A model generated the notes under the pieces. The model had not been told where the DNA came from, searched no databases, and worked only from the letters and a program-made list of their open reading frames with translations. From positions 35,296,909 through 35,360,908 of the forward strand of contig NC_091147.1 of NCBI RefSeq assembly GCF_041381155.1: 64,000 nt of DNA. Reading direction: 5' to 3'. The stretch is from Argopecten irradians (lineage: Eukaryota > Mollusca > Bivalvia > Pectinida > Pectinidae). This document shows positions 48,106 through 60,800 of the stretch, piece after piece (the stretch's first letter is position 1; each line of letters opens with the position of its first letter). The position numbers were made by a program, and so were the translations under genes.

Positions 48106-49658
48106 GCGAGCTGTGTCAGTCGCTGTTACGGCACGGTGGATTGTTTTTTTGGTTAACTTTTTATTTTGTTTCATATATATAAAAGTAATAGAATCTAGTT
48201 ATATTTGACATATGTTAAAGAGATTATATATATAATAATAACACGGGTAAATTAACATGAATATGTATACCTCTTATTTAACTGACAAACTGTCTTTATA
48301 ATGTCTAAAACGGCTCGAATTTTTAAATTAATAGACTGAAGAATTATATCTTCTGTACAATATATTAACGTATTTAAAATTGAAGTGTTTCATTTTTTTT
48401 TCGGTACATTTAAATCGTAGATACAGCGACGAGATGATAAAAGTCATTTGTGTACAAAATTTAAAAACATGTTGAATTATAATTTTGAATTCAAATATCA
48501 ATATTTGTTTTACTTAAAGAAGTGTCTGAGTTGTGAAAGAGAGACGTGAACAGTCTGAGTACCTTGATAAAACCATCGACCAATGGTCCGTACCTGCCAA
48601 CTAACCCACTTCCCCTTACCCTCTCAGTTTTACAACCTACCCCTACTTCCGTCTAACCCTGCTCCATAGGCTTCGAACTCGCGACGCAAGCACCATTTTG
48701 CAGATTAAATAACAACAGAACACATTGTTTTGGATGTATTTCGAGCATCATAAATACTTTTTGTGAATAATTTGTTCTCAAGTGAGCAGTTGTTTGCATG
48801 TACACTTCTTTTACGTTAACATACTTCGGCGAGTTACGTGTTGGTTATCCGTAGTCCATATAGGTGGCTCACCACAGTTGATTTGTACTGTACAATTTAT
48901 GAAAATAACGCACATGTCTTAGAAATCTAAATACATGTACATTGTATAGTTATTTAACTGTACAAAATACAAAAGTATATATATACATAATCAATATGCA
49001 CAGTATTCGCATTTACATTATGATATTGAGATAATATATTGCATAGGTCAATCGTGCAGATTTTTTTCATTAATTTTGCCTGAATCCGCGCCATAGATTT
49101 CACTTCCGCGCCATAGATTTCACTTCAAATAAAGTTAGCGCTAGCGATCAAGACGCAGTTTCGGAGGATCTCAGAATTGTAATCTCTAACCCGATTTTGT
49201 AACGTTTATTTTTGTTTTAAAATGAAACTTAAATGAAACCTTCATTTTGGATGTACCAATTTTAGAATATATTAGAATTTTTTTCCTTTTTTATGCATAT
49301 TTGAAAACAGGGGATTCCCATATGATGAAAATATCACCCTTGGCCTCAAGCATGCCGTTCTTCTGTTTTCTGCTATCCGATTGCCTGATTTAATTCAATC
49401 AACAAGACCTTTAGTAAAAGAAGTTATATTTTCAAACGCTCATCGTTGTAGTCTAGTTTATACGTAAATAGCCATTGGGAAAATGTAAACAGCGACATGT
49501 TTCCGTGCCCAACAAGTCACGCGACAACGTTTTGACAATTGACAATCTAATGACGTCATAAATTATATGTCGTCATAAACGCTTTACATCTCGCGAGATT
49601 TTCCATCCATTGTTCTGTTGCTAGCAACACGCAGTCCAAGGCAAACTATACTGAGAAG

Positions 49659-50138
49659 ATGAAAAGAACGGATTCTGATTTGACATCAATCATTAATTAT
49701 CACCTGATATTCGCATGTTTCATATTTTGGAATAACTTCAGGTAAGTACTGACCATAGAATCAACATATCTTTATTGCATTTTCTTAATAAGCTGGCATA
49801 TTTAGAATTAAATATTTAGAGGGCAATTAAGAATTAAATATTTAGAGGGCAATAAACTTTTTTACTGTTTTTTTACAATCACGAAACTGATTCTGATATG
49901 TTCATATACAAAATGTGTCATCATAGTGATCAATCCAATTTCTAGCACGTACACTCTATCTGCTTTAGATAACAAAATTGATGCACAGCCTCCTGTGGCT
50001 ACGACTCTGAATGAAAACGTCAGAGAAACACAGAAAAACCTTTTCAGAGCTATTTTGACAGAATTTTTGAAGTACATTTTTGTTTTGAGTATCAAGATGG
50101 TATTCGCCAAGGTGAAGTCATATCTCCGGTATTTTTAA
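49659..50138 (+). CDS. Array mini-gene, U5: predicted 91-residue protein
   Basis: Exons 49659-49741 and 49946-50138. The protein is the same as in U3 and U4. The intron carries its own small duplication, independent of U4. Confidence 0.5.
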
Positions 50139-50962
50139 GTCGGCGTTAGACAGAAAAAATCATTATCTTTACAATATCGTGCACATTTTTGCAAGATTTG
50201 ATTCATAAAGAATTAACGAAGAATTAATGTTATATGTGCTTAATCATGTGTGTGTTTGTTATGCATTTTGCTTATAAAGAGATTTGTTTTGAAATCAGTA
50301 CCTGACGACAGCACAACAAGTGGTAAAACAGAAAAAAAAACATCATCAAAGAGCAATAACAAACGGGATTGGGTTCAAAAACATATCCTTTGCTGCCTCG
50401 TTCGTCAGACAGCAACAGCTGAACCTCTTGGTTAATTGGATGCACAAAACGCTCAGAAACAAACAGTACTCATGAACTTGATAACGATCTTGATATGAAG
50501 AATTTGATCAGACACGTATGATTGAAACATGGAATATCTAACAAGGCTTCATATTTCAGAAATTGTAAATCCTAGAAATGATTCACCGTTAATGATTTTT
50601 GCTTTACGTTTAATTGATTGTAATTTTCTATTTATATATAGGACAGTGGAGTGTGCCATGAAATGAAAATTGTTTTTACTTGTACATCCAATTAGGGGAA
50701 TAAGGAACGGAACCTTGCAATTGTCGTACTCCGCTATCCACATCTGCAATCGTTCGCCTCCGCCCATATATGTAAAACATGTCAGGTAAAGCAGTTTGTA
50801 CAATATTTTCAAGCATTTGTAGTCGGGGAATCCCTTTTGATGTATTACTCTACAAAACTTAATGATCATTTATCATCTGTTTTCTATTGAATATATTCCA
50901 CGAAGTAAAATGTAGACAATACAGGCAACATTTTAATCACTATTTCTACATCCGCCAATATA

Positions 50963-51034
50963 GCTGTGATCGTATAGTGGTTAGTACTTCGCGTTGTGGC
51001 CGCGACAACCCAGGTTCGAATCCTGGTCACAGCA
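50963..51034 (+). tRNA. tRNA-His (GTG), copy 5
   Basis: Identical over 72 bases to copy 1, although the sequence upstream in this unit has several private changes. Confidence 0.97.
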
Positions 51035-52600
51035 GCGAGCTGTGTCAGTCGCTGTTACGGCACGGTGGATTGTTTTTTTGGTTAAACTTTTTATTTTGTG
51101 TCATATATGTAAAAGTAATAGAATCTAGTTATATTTGACATATGTTAAAGAGATTATATATATAATAATAATAACACGGGTAAATTAACATGAATATGTA
51201 TACCTCTTATTTAACTGACTAACTGTCTTTATAATGTCTAAAACGGCTCGAATTTTTTAAATTAATAGACTGAAGAATTATATCTCCTGTACAATATATT
51301 AACGTATTTAACATTGAAGTGTTTCATTTTTTTCGGTACATTTAAATCGTAGATACAGCGACGAGATGATAAAAGTCATTTGTGTACAAAATTTAAAAAC
51401 ATGTTGAATTATAATTTTGAATTCAAATATCAATGTTTGTTTTACTTAAAGAAGTGTCTGAGTTGTGAAAGAGAGACGTGGACAGTCTGGGGTAACTTGA
51501 TTTTTTAAAACCATCGACCAATTCCAATGGTCCGTACATGCCAACTAACCCACTTCCCCTTGCCCTCTCAGTTTTACAACCTACCCCTACTTCCGTCTAA
51601 CCCTGCTCCATAGGCTTCGAACTCGCGACGCAAGCACCATTTTGCAGATTAAATAACAACAGAACACATTGTTTTGGATGTATTTCGAGCATCATAAATA
51701 CTTTTTGTGAATAATTTGTTCTCAAGTGAGCAGTTGTTTGCATGTACACTTCTTTTACGTTAACATACTTCGGCGAGTTACGTGTTGGTTATCCGTAGTC
51801 CATATAGGTGGCTCACCACAGTTGATTTGTACTGTACAATTTATGAAAATAACGCACATGTCTTAGAAATCTAAATACATGTACATTGTATAGTTATTTA
51901 ACTGTACAAAATACAAAAGTATATATATACATAATCAATATGCTCAGTATTCGCATTTACATTATGATATTGAGATAATATTTTGCATAGGTCAATCGTG
52001 CAGATTTTTTTTCTCAAATAATTTTGCCTGAATCCGCGCCATAGATTTCACTTCCGCGCCATAGATTTCACTTCAAATAAAGTTAGCGCTAGCGTCAAGA
52101 CGCAGTTTCGGAGGATCTCAGAATTGTAATCTCTAACCCGATTTAGTAACGTTTATTTTTGTTTTAAAATGAAACTTAAATGAAACCTTCATTTTGGATG
52201 TACCAATTTTAGAATATATTAGATTGTTTTTTTTTTTTTTTATGCATATTTTAAAACAGGGGCTTCCCATATGATAAAAATATCACCCTTGGCCTCAAGC
52301 ATGCCGTTCTTCTGTTTTCTGCTATCCGATTGCCTGATTTAATTCAATCAACAAGACCTTTAGTAAAAGAAGTTATATTTTCAAACGCTCATCGTTGTAG
52401 TCTAGTTTATACGTAAATAGCCATTGTGAAAATAAAAACAGCGACATGTTTCCGTGCCCAACAAGTCACGCGACAACGTTTTGACAATCCAATGACGTCA
52501 TAAATTATATGTCGTCATAAACGCTTTACATCTCGCGAGATTTTCCATCCATTGTTCTGTTGCTAGCAACACGCAGTCCAAGGAAAACTATACTGAGAAG

Positions 52601-53251
52601 ATGAAAAGAACGGATTCTGATTTGACATCAATCATTAATTATCAACTGATATTCGCATGTTTCATATTTTGGAATAACTTCAGGTAAGTACTGACCATAG
52701 AATCAACATATCTTTATTGTATTTTCTTAATGAGCTGGCATATTTAGAATTGTGAAAAGTCGCTAGCTCCAATTGTAGTATCCACCAAGCAATAAGTCTT
52801 ATTTTGTTCTTATATTTTAGATGACTTAATAACATTTCAAATTTTGATATTTCAGCTTTATTTCTGGGTGTTATTCTTTTTTATCGTGTTTAGCATTTTA
52901 ATTTGGTGCTGAAATATGACTTTGATGAAATGAGTATAGAATTTTGGTCTGAATAGATAAGGGCAATAAACATTTTTACTGTTTTTACAATCACGAAACT
53001 GATTCTTATATGTTAATATACAAAATGTGTCATCATAGTGATCAATCCAATTTCTAGCACGTACACTCTATCTGCTTTTAGATAACAAAATTGATGCACA
53101 GCCTCCTGTGGCTACGACTCTGAATGAAAACGTCAGAGAAACACAGAAAAACCTTTTCAGAGCTATTTTGACAGAATTTTTGAAGTACATTTTTGTTTTG
53201 AGTATCAAGATGGTATTCGCCAAGGTGAAGTCATATCTCCGGTATTGTTAA
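52601..53251 (+). pseudogene. Array mini-gene, U6 (frameshifted)
   Basis: Exon 1 (52601-52683) and its donor are intact. Exon 2 starts at 53058, but a fourth T in CTGCTTTTAG puts a TAA in frame after about ten codons. The final codons also read TATTGTTAA instead of TATTTTTAA. Confidence 0.55.
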
Positions 53252-53971
53252 GTCGGCGTTAGACAGAAGAATCATTATCTTTACAATATCGTCCACATTT
53301 TTGCAAGATTTGATTCATAAAGAATTAACGAAAAATTAATGTTATATGTGCTTAATCATGTGTGTGTTTGTTATGCATTTTGCTTATAAAGAGATTTTGT
53401 TTTAAAATCAGTACCTGACGACAGCACAACAAGTGGTAAAACAGAAAAAAAAATCATCAAAGAGCAATAACAAACGGGATTGGGTTCGAAAACATATCCT
53501 TTGCTGCCTCGTTCGTCAGACAGCAACAGCCGAACCTCTTGGTTAATTGGATGCACAAAACGCTCAGAAAACATACAGTACTCGTGAACTTGATAACGAT
53601 CTCGGTATGAAGAATTTGATCAGACACGTATATGTATAAACTTCACATAGGACAGTGCAGTGTGCCATGAAATGAAACTTATTTTTACTTGTACATCCAA
53701 TTAGGGGAATAAAGAACGGAACCTTGCAATTGGCGTACTCCAATATCCACATCTGCAATCGTTCGCCTCCGCCCATATATGTAAAACATGTCAGGTAAAG
53801 CAGATTGTACAATATTCTCAAACATTTGTAGTCGGGGAATCCCTTTTGATGTATTACTCTACAAAACTTAATGATCAGTTATCATCTGCTTTCTATTGAA
53901 TATATTCCACGAAGTAAAATGTAGACAATACAGGCAACATTTTGATCACAATTTCTACATCCGCCAATATA

Positions 53972-54043
53972 GCTGTGATCGTATAGTGGTTAGTACTTCG
54001 CGTTGTGGCCGCGACAACCCAGGTTCGAATCCTGGTCACAGCA
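53972..54043 (+). tRNA. tRNA-His (GTG), copy 6
   Basis: Identical over 72 bases to copy 1, with a six-T terminator. Confidence 0.97.
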
Positions 54044-55600
54044 GCGAGCTGTGTCAGTCGCTGTTACGGCACGGTGGATTGTTTTTTGGTTAAACTTTTT
54101 ATTTTGTTTCATATATATAAAAGTAATAGAATCTAGTTATATTTGACATATGTTAAAGAGATTATATATAATAATAATAACACGGGTAAATTAACATGAA
54201 TATGTATACCTCTTATTTAACTGACTAACTGTCTTTATAATGTCTAACACGGCTCGAATTTTTAAATTAATAGACTGAAGAATTATATCTCCTGTACAAT
54301 ATATTAACGTATTTAACATTGAAGTGTTTCATTTTATTTCGGTACATTTAAATCGTAGATACAGCGACGAGATGATAAAAGTCATTTGTGTACAAAATTT
54401 AAAAACATGTTGAATTATAATTTTGAATTCAAATATCAATGTTTGTTTTACTTAAAGAAGTGTCTGAGTTGTGAAAGAGAGACGTGAACAGTCTGAGTAC
54501 CTTGATAAAACCATCGACCAATGGTCCGTACCTGCCAACTAACCCACTTCCCCTTACCCTCTCAGTTTTACAACCTACCCCTACTTCCGTCTAACCCTGC
54601 TCCATAGGCTTCGAACTCGCGACGCAAGCACCATTTTGCAGATTAAATAACAACAGAACACATTGTTTTGGATGTATTTCGAGCATCATAAATACTTTTT
54701 GTGAATAATTTGTTCTCAAGTGAGCAGTTGTTTGCATGTACACTTCTTTTACGTTAACATACTTCGGCGAGTTACGTGTTGGTTATCCGTAGTCCATATA
54801 GGTGGCTCACCACAGTTGATTTGTACTGTACAATTTATGAAAATAACGCACATGTCTTAGAAATCTAAATACATGTACATTGTATAGTTATTTAACTGTA
54901 CAAAATACAAAAGTATATATATACATAATCAATATGCACAGTATTCGCATTTACATTATGATATTGAGATAATATATTGCATAGGTCAATCGTGCAGATT
55001 TTTTTTTTCAATAATTTTGCCTGAATCCGCGCCATAGATTTCACTTCCGCGCCATAGATTTCACTTCAAATAAAGTTAGCGCTAGCGATCAAGACGCAGT
55101 TTCGGAGGATCTCAGAATTGTAATCTCTAACCCGATTTAATAACTTTTATTTTTGTTTGAAAATGAAACTTAAATGAAACCTTCATTTTGCATGTACCAA
55201 CTTTAGAATATATTAGATTTTTTTTTCTTTTTTTATGCATATTTAAAAACAGGGGCTTCCCATATGATAAAAATATCACCCTTGGCCTCAAGCATGCCGT
55301 TCTTCTGTTTTCTGCTATCCGATTGCCTGATTTAATTCAATCAACAAGACCTTTAGTAAAAGAAGTTATATTTTCAAACGCTCATCGTTGTAGTCTAGTT
55401 TATACGTAAATAGCCATTGTGAAAATAAAAACAGCGACATGTTTCCGTGCCCAACAAGTCACGCGACAACGTTTTGACAATTGACAATCCAATGACGTCA
55501 TAAATTATATGTCGTCATAAACGCTTTACATCTCGCGAGATTTTCCATCCACTGTTCTGTTGCTAGCAACACGCAGTCCAAGGAAAACTATACTGAGAAG

Positions 55601-56269
55601 ATGAAAAGAACGGATTCTGATTTGACATCAATCATTAATTATCAACTGATATTCGCATGTTTCATATTTTGGAATAACTTCAGGTAAGTACTGACCATAG
55701 AATCAACATATCTTTATTGCATTTTCTTAATGAGCTGGCATATTTAGAATTGTGAAAAGTCGCTAGCTCCAATTGTAGTATCCACCAAGCAATAAGTCTT
55801 ATTTTGTTCTTATATTTTAGATGACTTAATAACATTTCAAATTTTGATATTTCAGCTTTATTTCTGGGTGTTATTCTTTTTTATCGTGTTTAGCATTTTA
55901 ATTTGGTGCTGAAATATGACTTTGATAATTTCTCAAAAAACATGAAATGAGTATAGAATTTTGGTCTGAATAGATAAGGGCAATAAACATTTTTACTGTT
56001 TTTACAATCACGAAACTGATTCTTATATGTTAATATACAAAATGTGTCATCATAGTGATCAATCCTAATTCTAGCACGTACACTCTATCTGCTTTTAGAT
56101 AACAAAATTGATGCACAGCCTCCTGTGGCTACGACTCTGAATGAAAACGTCAGAGAAACACAGAAAAACCTTTTCAGAGCTATTTTGACAGAATTTTTGA
56201 AGTACATTTTTGTTTTGAGTATCAAGATGGTATTCGCCAAGGTGAAGTCATATCTCTGGTATTGTTAAG
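55601..56269 (+). pseudogene. Array mini-gene, U7 (frameshifted)
   Basis: Exon 1 (55601-55683) is intact. Exon 2 carries the same extra T as U6 (near 56093) and a changed acceptor context (CCTAATTCTAG). Confidence 0.55.
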
Positions 56270-56978
56270 TCGGCGTTAGACAGAAGAATCATTATCTTTA
56301 CAATATCGTCCACATTTTTACAAGATTTGATTCATAAAGAATTAACGAAAAATTAATGTTACATGTGCTTAATCATGTGTGTGTTTGTTATGCATTTTGC
56401 TTATAAAGAGATTTGTTTTAAAATCAGTACCTGACGACAGCACAACAAGTGGTAAAACAGAAAAAAAAAATCATCAAAGAGCAATAACAAATGGGATTGG
56501 GTTCGAAAACATATCCTTTGCTGCCTCGTTCGTCAGACAGCAACAGCCGAACCTCTTGGTTAATTGGATGCACAAAACGCTCAGAAACATACAGTACTCG
56601 TGAACTTGATAACGATCGGTATGAAGAATTTGATCAGACACGTATATGTATAAACTTCACATAGGACAGTTGTGCCATGAAATGAAACTTATTTTACATA
56701 CATCCAATTAGGGGAATAAAAGACGGAACCTTGCAATTGGCGTACTCCAATATCCACATCTGCAATCGTTCGCCTCCGCCCATATATGTAAAACATGTCA
56801 GGTAAAGCAGATTGTACAATATTCTCAAACATTTGTAGTCGGGGAATCCCTTTTGATGTATTACTCTACAAAACTTAATGATCAGTTATCATCTGCTTTC
56901 TATTGAATATATTCCACGAAGTAAAATGTAGACAATACAGGCAACATTTTGATCACAATTTTTACATCCGCCAATATA

Positions 56979-57050
56979 GCTGTGATCGTATAGTGGTTAG
57001 TACTTCGCGTTGTGGCCGCGACAACCCAGGTTCGAATCCTGGTCACAGCA
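56979..57050 (+). tRNA. tRNA-His (GTG), copy 7
   Basis: Identical over 72 bases to copy 1. This is the last tRNA of the array; the next unit is truncated before its tRNA position. Confidence 0.97.
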
Positions 57051-57770
57051 GCGAGCTGTGTCAGTCGCTGTTACGGCACGGTGGATTGTTTTTTTGGTTA
57101 AACTTTTTATTTTGTTTCATATATATAAAAGTAATAGAATCTAGTTATATTTGACATATGTTAAAGAGATTATATATAATAAAAATAACACGGGTAAATT
57201 AACATGAATATGTATACCTCTTATTTAACTGACTAACTGTCTTTATAACGTCTAACACGGCTCGAATTTTTAAATTAATAGACTGAAGAATTATATCTCC
57301 TGTACAATATATTAACGTATTTAACATTGAAGTGTTTCATTTTTTTCGGTACATTTAAATCGTAGATACAGCGACGAGATGATAAAAGTCATTTGTGTAC
57401 AAAATTTAAAAACATGTTGAATTATAATTTTGAATTCAAATATCAATGTTTGTTTTACTTAAAGAAGTGTCTGAGTTGTGAAAGAGAGACGTGGACAGTC
57501 TGAGTACCTTGATAAAACCATCGACCAATTCCAATGGTCCGTACATGCCAACTAACCCACTTCCCCTTACCCTCTCAGTTTTACAACCTACCCCTACTTC
57601 CGTCTAACCCTGCTCCATAGGCTTCGAACTCGCGACGCAAGCACCATTTTGCAGATTAAATAACAACAGAACACATTGTTTTGGATGTATTTCGAGCATC
57701 ATAAATACTTTTTGTGAATAATTTGTTCTCAAGTGAGCAGTTGTTTGCATGTACACTTCTTTTACGTTAA

Positions 57771-59746
57771 CATACTTCGGCGAGTTTCGTGTTGGTTATC
57801 CGTAGTCCATATAGGTGGCTCACCACAGTTGATTTGTACTGTACAATTTATGAAAATAACGCACATGTCTTAGAAATCTAAATACATGTACATTGTATAG
57901 TTATTTAACTGTACAAAATACAAAAGTATATATATACATAATCAATATGCACAGTATTCGCATTTACATTATGATATTGAGATAATATATTGCATAGGTC
58001 AATCGTGCAGATTTTTTCCAATAATTTTGCCTGAATCCGCGCCATAGATTTCACTTCCGCGCCATAGATTTCACTTAAAATAAAGTTAACGCTAGCGGTC
58101 AAGACGCAGTTTCGGAGGATCTGAGAATTGTAATCTCTAACCCGATTTAGTTACGTTTATTTTTGTTTTAAAATGAAACTTAAATGAAACCTTCATTTTG
58201 CATGTACCAACTTTAGAATATATTAGATTTTTTTCTTTTTTTATGCATATTTAAAAACAGGGGCTTCCCATATGATAAAAATATCACCCTTGGCCACAAG
58301 CATGCCGTTCTTCTGTTTTCTGCTATCCGATTGCCTGATTTAATTCAATCAACAAGACCTTTAGTAAAAGAAGTTATATGTTCAAACGCTCATCGTTGTA
58401 GTCTAGTTTATACGTAAATAGCCATTGTGAAAATAAAAACAGCGACATGTTTCCGTGCCCAACAAGTCACGCGACAACGTTTTGACAATTGACAATCCAA
58501 TGACGTCATAAATTATATGTCGTCATAAACGCTTTACATCTCGCGAGATTTTCCATCCACTGTTCTGTTGCTAGCAACACGCAGTCCAAGGAAAACTATA
58601 CTGAGAAGATGAAAAGAACGGATTCTGATTTGACATCAATCATTAATTATCAACTGATATTCGCATGTTTCATATTTTGGAATAACTTCAGGTAAGTACT
58701 GACCATAGAATCAACATATCTTTATTGCATTTTCTTAATGAGCTGGCATATTTAGAATTGTGAAAAGTCGCTAGCTCAAATTGTAGTATCCACCAAGCAA
58801 TAAGTCTTATTTTGTTCTTTTATTATAGATGACTTAATAACATTTCAAATTTTGATATTTCAGCTTTATTTCTGGGTGTAATTCTTTTTTATCGTGTTTA
58901 GCATTTTAATTTGGTGCTGAAATATGACTTTGATAATTTCTCAAAAAACATGAAATGAGTATAGAATTTTGGTCTGAATAGATAAGGGCAATAAACATTT
59001 TTACTGTTTTTACAATCACGAAACTGATTCTTATATGTTAATATACAAAATGTGTCATCATAGTGATCAATCCAATTTCTAGCACGTACACTCTATCTGC
59101 TTTTAGATAACAAAATTGATGCACAACTTCTTGTGGCTACGACTCTGAATGGAAACGTCAGAGAAACACAGAAAAACCTTTTCAGTGCTATTTTGACAGA
59201 ATTTTTGAAGTACATTTTTGTTTTGAGTATCAAGATGGTATTCGCCAAGGTGAAGTCATATCTCTGGTATTGTTAAGTCGGCGTTAGACAGAAGAATCAT
59301 TATCTTTACAATATCGTGCACATTTTTGCAAGATTTGATTCATAAAGAATTAACGAAGAATTAATGCTATATGTGCTTAATCATGTGTGTGTTTGTTATG
59401 CATTTTGTTTATAAAGAGAATTTTTTAAATCAGTACCTGACGACAGCACCACAAGTGGTAAAACAGAAAAAAAATCATCAAAGAGCAATAACAAACGGGA
59501 TTGGGTTCGAAAACAGAACCTCTGCTGCCTCGTTCGTCAGACAGCAACAGCCGAACCTCTTGGTTAATTGGATGAACAAAACGCCCAGAAACATACAGTA
59601 CTCATTAACTTGATAACGATCTTGATATGAAGAATTTAATCAGACACGTATATATATAAACTTCACTCAATGGTATGATTGAAACATGGAGCATCTAGCA
59701 AGGCTTCATATTTCAGAAATTGTAAATCCTAGAAATGATTCACCGT
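57771..59746 (+). repeat. Array unit U8 (truncated, no tRNA)
   Basis: This follows the unit order until AGAAATGATTCACCGT at about 59746 and then switches to the diverged U9 sequence. The RT scrap and tRNA are missing. It shares the extra T of U6 and U7 in exon 2. Confidence 0.88.
58609..59275 (+). pseudogene. Array mini-gene, U8 (frameshifted)
   Basis: Exon 1 (58609-58691) is intact. Exon 2 has the extra T plus further substitutions (CACAACTTCTTGTGG, AATGGAAACG, TTTTCAGTGC). It is the most decayed of the eight exon 2 copies. Confidence 0.55.
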
Positions 59747-60800
59747 AAATTGCACATTGCAAGATTTGGTTATAAAGAATTAACGTTATATGTGTTTTAT
59801 CATATGTGTGTTTGTTATGTATTTTACTGATAAGGAGAAATCTTTTAAATCAATACCTGACGACAGCACCACAAGTGAAATTTTTGGGATGCACAAAATG
59901 CCCAGAAACATAATATATATGTATAAATGATCGACCGCAGTAAACTGATGGATCTAACTCCATGGCATTATTGGAACATGGAGCATCTATATAGGTGTTA
60001 TATTACAGAAATTGTAAATCCTAGAAATGATTTACCGTTAATAATATTTGCTTTATGTTTAACTAATTATTATTATTATTATTGTCTATTAATATATCGG
60101 ATACTGCAATGTGCCATCAAATGGTGCCCTGTAGGTAGGGCGTAAGAATTGTACCTGCTACCTCTTTTGCATGATCGTAAAAGGCGACTCAATTTAGGTT
60201 CTTTTCTTTTCTCTTCATCCTAACTTACTTTATTCTTTCTATCGTCTCTCCGATACCGCCTCACTTTTGGCCTTCTGTCGAGGGCTCGCCCCTGTGAGGT
60301 AGGCTCTTGATTCTGGCCCCTGGCCGAGACACACCATAGTCTATAAAAGTGGTAGTTTCTGCTCCTGCTTAGCGCTCAGTATAACGGGAATGGGACGACT
60401 GGTTCGCCCATTGTCAGTATAATGTGACCGGGTGGGGTGTGTTGCTTGGTGTCTTCGGAGGCATGCTTCAGTGATATAGCACTATAAAAAAGGGCAACAG
60501 TTCCACTATACAAGAAGACACAACACGGATATACCGCAGTCTCCCAAAACAAGCATCTAGCACACATACACGCAACACACCGTATACATGGGAGGCCGTC
60601 CTTATATGACCCATGCTGTTAATAGGGCGTCAATTAATCAAACGAACAAACAAACAAAGCCGCCAAATGGAATTTAATTGTACTTTTATATCCAATTAGG
60701 GGACCAAGAACAGAACCTTGGCGTACCCCTATATCTATATCTTAAATAGTACGACTCCGCCCATAGATACATACTATAAAACTCTTCCATTTATGGATTA
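59747..60800 (+). repeat. Array unit U9 (diverged end copy, split by a SINE)
   Basis: GCAAGATTTGGTTATAAAGAA to the ATACTGCAATGTGCCATCAA segment is a diverged copy of the right half of a unit. After the SINE (60125-60663) the sequence resumes with the RT scrap at TTATATCCAATTAGGGGACC. No tRNA follows. It is probably older than the rest, a remnant of the pre-amplification locus or of an early copy. Confidence 0.75.
60125..60663 (+). mobile_element. SINE-like element with AAAC tail and CAAATGG target duplication
   Basis: CAAATGG flanks both sides (60118-60124 and 60664-60670). The element begins TGCCCTGTAGGTAGGGCGTA, contains AATGTGACCGGGTGGGGTGT and GGCATGCTTCAGTGATATAG, and ends CTGTTAATAGGGCG followed by AAACGAACAAACAAAC. 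From memory, this is a highly repeated sequence type in bivalve genomes. A truncated second copy is in CCDC39 intron 4 (30978-31115). It has split array unit U9, so it arrived after that copy formed. Confidence 0.8.

Larger units (their letters stand above)
45896..48819 (+). repeat. Array unit U4
   Basis: A complete 2.92-kb unit with the short intron. The junction segment GCTGGCATATTTAGAATTAA is tandemly doubled. The mini-gene is intact. Confidence 0.92.
48820..51763 (+). repeat. Array unit U5
   Basis: A complete 2.94-kb unit with the short intron. The AATTAAATATTTAGAGGGCA segment is doubled in a different register from U4. The mini-gene is intact. Confidence 0.92.
51764..54757 (+). repeat. 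Array unit U6
   Basis: A complete 2.99-kb unit with the long intron. The ~120 bases before the RT scrap, from the ACTTCACTCAATGG region to ATATATAGGAC, are deleted (junction near 53645). The mini-gene is frameshifted by one extra T. Confidence 0.92.
54758..57770 (+). repeat. Array unit U7
   Basis: A complete 3.01-kb unit, closely like U6, sharing its deletion (near 56660) and its extra T in exon 2. It carries the last tRNA-His of the array. Confidence 0.92.
36154..60800 (+). repeat. Tandem array of ~3-kb units carrying tRNA-His and a mini-gene
   Basis: The array is head-to-tail. It comprises a partial leading unit (U0), seven units with tRNA-His (U1-U7), a truncated unit (U8) and a diverged end unit (U9). 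The tRNA-to-tRNA spacings are 3080, 2944, 2937, 2929, 3009 and 3007 bases.

The order within a unit is: a CATACTTCGGCGAG start; a doubled CCGCGCCATAGATTTCACTT; a conserved ~50-codon frame ('exon B'); a promoter-like block; mini-gene exon 1; an intron; exon 2; a decayed reverse transcriptase scrap on the minus strand; then tRNA-His and a T-run. Units differ mainly by small indels and scattered substitutions. The uniform order shows amplification by unequal exchange rather than independent insertion. Confidence 0.97.

Noticed and set aside
36154-60800. CRISPR or satellite interpretation of the repeat array
   Set aside because: Units are 3 kb with tRNA and exon-like content, the genome is eukaryotic, and there are no short direct repeats with unique spacers.
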